Shown: positions 63,093-64,000 of the stretch, piece by piece
Position numbering within the stretch: position 1 is the stretch's first letter
Layout: each line of letters begins with the position of its first letter
Assembly (NCBI RefSeq): GCF_022758235.1
Contig: NZ_JALEBG010000001.1
Span: 3,038,001-3,102,000, forward strand
Source of the DNA: Pontibacter liquoris
GTDB lineage: Bacteria > Bacteroidota > Bacteroidia > Cytophagales > Hymenobacteraceae
DNA length: 64,000 nucleotides
Reading direction: 5' to 3'
Program-made: the position numbers and the translations under genes
The notes under the pieces: generated by a model
What the model was told of the DNA's origin: nothing
What the model saw: the letters and a program-made list of their open reading frames with translations, nothing else
Databases searched by the model: none

Positions 63093-64000
63093 CAGCTTAG
63101 CACAATCGTTATCTGTTTCTCTTTATCAATAGCAACACCCGGCTCCAACGACTGCTGTTTTACCCGCTTGCCTGCCCCCTCTACCTTTACCTGCAGGTGT
63201 TGATTTCCCAGAATGTAGAGCGCATCGCGCAGAGTCATACCTGTTACATCCGGCACCAGGCCACCCAGCACCGGGTTTGGTTTAAAGTTTAGCGAGCGCT
63301 TAGCCGGCTCTACTTTTATCCATTCTTCATCCGGAGACACATTAGGGTGGTTGCTGATGCCGATCTTATTGCAGATCAGCGACAGGTCATCAAAGCTGCC
63401 GGCACTAATTTGGGGCAAACTCTCTTTGTTGGCAACAACCCGGTCCTTCAAAGGCCGGTGCATGGCCAGGTCGCGGGCGTACGCTTTATCGGCCAGTTCT
63501 TTAAACACCGGCGCCGCCGCATCTCCCCCATACACATTTACCCCTTTCGGGTCGTCGATGATTACAATGCAGCTATACTTGGGGTTGTCTGCCGGGAAGT
63601 AGCCGGCAAATGAGGCGGAATAGGACCGCACATAGCGGCCGTCTTTCACCTTTCGGGCCGTGCCAGTTTTGCCGGCCACTTTATAGTCTGCGCTCAGGAT
63701 ATTTTTGGCAGTGCCATTCTCCACTACCCCTTCCATCATCGTCTTCAGCTTTTTAAGGGTCTCATCAGAGCATATTTTGTCTACCAGCACCCGCGTCTTA
63801 AAAGACTGGATCACCTTATCTGCTTTACTGATCTGCTTGACGATAATGGGCTGCACTTTTACGCCATTATTGGCGACAGCATTGTAAAAAGCCAGCGTCT
63901 GCAGCGGCGAGATTTTCAGCTCGTAACCAATGCCCATGGAAGTAAGGGTCGTGCCATACCAGGTACGGTCGCTGGGGTTCTTCATAAATGGCCTGGCTTC
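63092..64000 (-). CDS. ftsI: Septal penicillin-binding protein (FtsI/PBP3), partial, 5' end outside window
   Basis: The frame stays open to the right edge, so only about 302 C-terminal residues are seen. They contain the last transpeptidase motif KTGTARKVKDGRYVRSYSAS and a C-terminal PASTA domain (VPDVTGMTLRDALYILGNQH). The SxxK and SxN motifs lie beyond the edge. It cross-links septal peptidoglycan together with FtsW. The stop TGA overlaps the murE ATG by one base. Confidence 0.95.
   Translation of the reverse strand, partial: EARPFMKNPSDRTWYGTTLTSMGIGYELKISPLQTLAFYNAVANNGVKVQPIIVKQISKADKVIQSFKTRVLVDKICSDETLKKLKTMMEGVVENGTAKNILSADYKVAGKTGTARKVKDGRYVRSYSASFAGYFPADNPKYSCIVIIDDPKGVNVYGGDAAAPVFKELADKAYARDLAMHRPLKDRVVANKESLPQISAGSFDDLSLICNKIGISNHPNVSPDEEWIKVEPAKRSLNFKPNPVLGGLVPDVTGMTLRDALYILGNQHLQVKVEGAGKRVKQQSLEPGVAIDKEKQITIVLS

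Overview
The window looks like chromosomal DNA of a free-living, probably aerobic Bacteroidota, most likely of the Cytophagales/Hymenobacteraceae group (Pontibacter- or Hymenobacter-like). The reasons are three large secreted proteins with type IX secretion (T9SS) sorting tails (two type A, one type B), promoters of the Bacteroidota form TTG-N19/20-TAnnTTTG, a PaaN-type aldehyde dehydrogenase, a one-subunit SdhC, and a Bacteroidota-order division and cell-wall cluster. The genus is inference. I found no rRNA, tRNA, CRISPR array, prophage or insertion sequence. Nearly all of it is core metabolism with a few poorly known genes.

Layout. 1-5.8 kb: the end of a beta-ketoacyl synthase gene and a giant T9SS cargo protein. 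6.0-13.6 kb: aspartate-family amino-acid genes, with lysC-lysA rightward and metY-metX-hom leftward, separated by a lipoprotein built of subtilase-prodomain-like repeats. The metY operon has a composite leader: a SAM-I riboswitch followed within 9 nt by a 45-codon ORF ending in five cysteine codons. 14-24 kb: purC, a STAS protein with RNase Z, an ECF sigma factor divergent from a DoxX-like protein, a haem-binding protein, a queuosine-precursor transporter, an EamA exporter behind a structured 5' leader, an NlpE-like protein, trpS and a methylglyoxal-synthase-like gene. 24-37 kb: a patatin/BamA outer-membrane protein, a DUF4136 lipoprotein, paaN, a T9SS-secreted subtilase, aconitase and a TlpA-like lipoprotein. 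37-47 kb: a methyltransferase, polyprenyl diphosphate synthase, a hydrolase with folK, a CPBP-like membrane protein lacking its catalytic residues, fabD, a DCC protein, and a gliding-type T9SS protein. 47-50.8 kb: the sdhCAB operon. 50.9-64 kb: an FMN reductase, then the leftward cluster ftsI-murE-mraY-murD-ftsW-murG-murC-ftsQ-ftsA-ftsZ, running off the right edge inside ftsI.

How the genes work together. LysC and Hom supply aspartyl phosphate and homoserine; LysA ends lysine synthesis; MetX and MetY convert homoserine to homocysteine. The metY leader appears able to sense both SAM and cysteine supply. Aconitase and SdhCAB belong to the TCA cycle. MurE, MraY, MurD, MurG and MurC, with FtsW and FtsI, make lipid II and septal wall, and FtsQ, FtsA and FtsZ build the divisome. 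The polyprenyl diphosphate synthase probably serves menaquinone or undecaprenyl supply.

The strongest signal not explained by genes is the 7-mer AAGTATA/TATACTT. A hand tally gives about 85 copies against about 8 expected by chance. They lie on both strands, in all reading frames and in spacers, and occur as perfect inverted pairs that close the outer ends of terminator hairpins. This resembles the way DNA uptake sequences are arranged in Neisseria and Pasteurellaceae.
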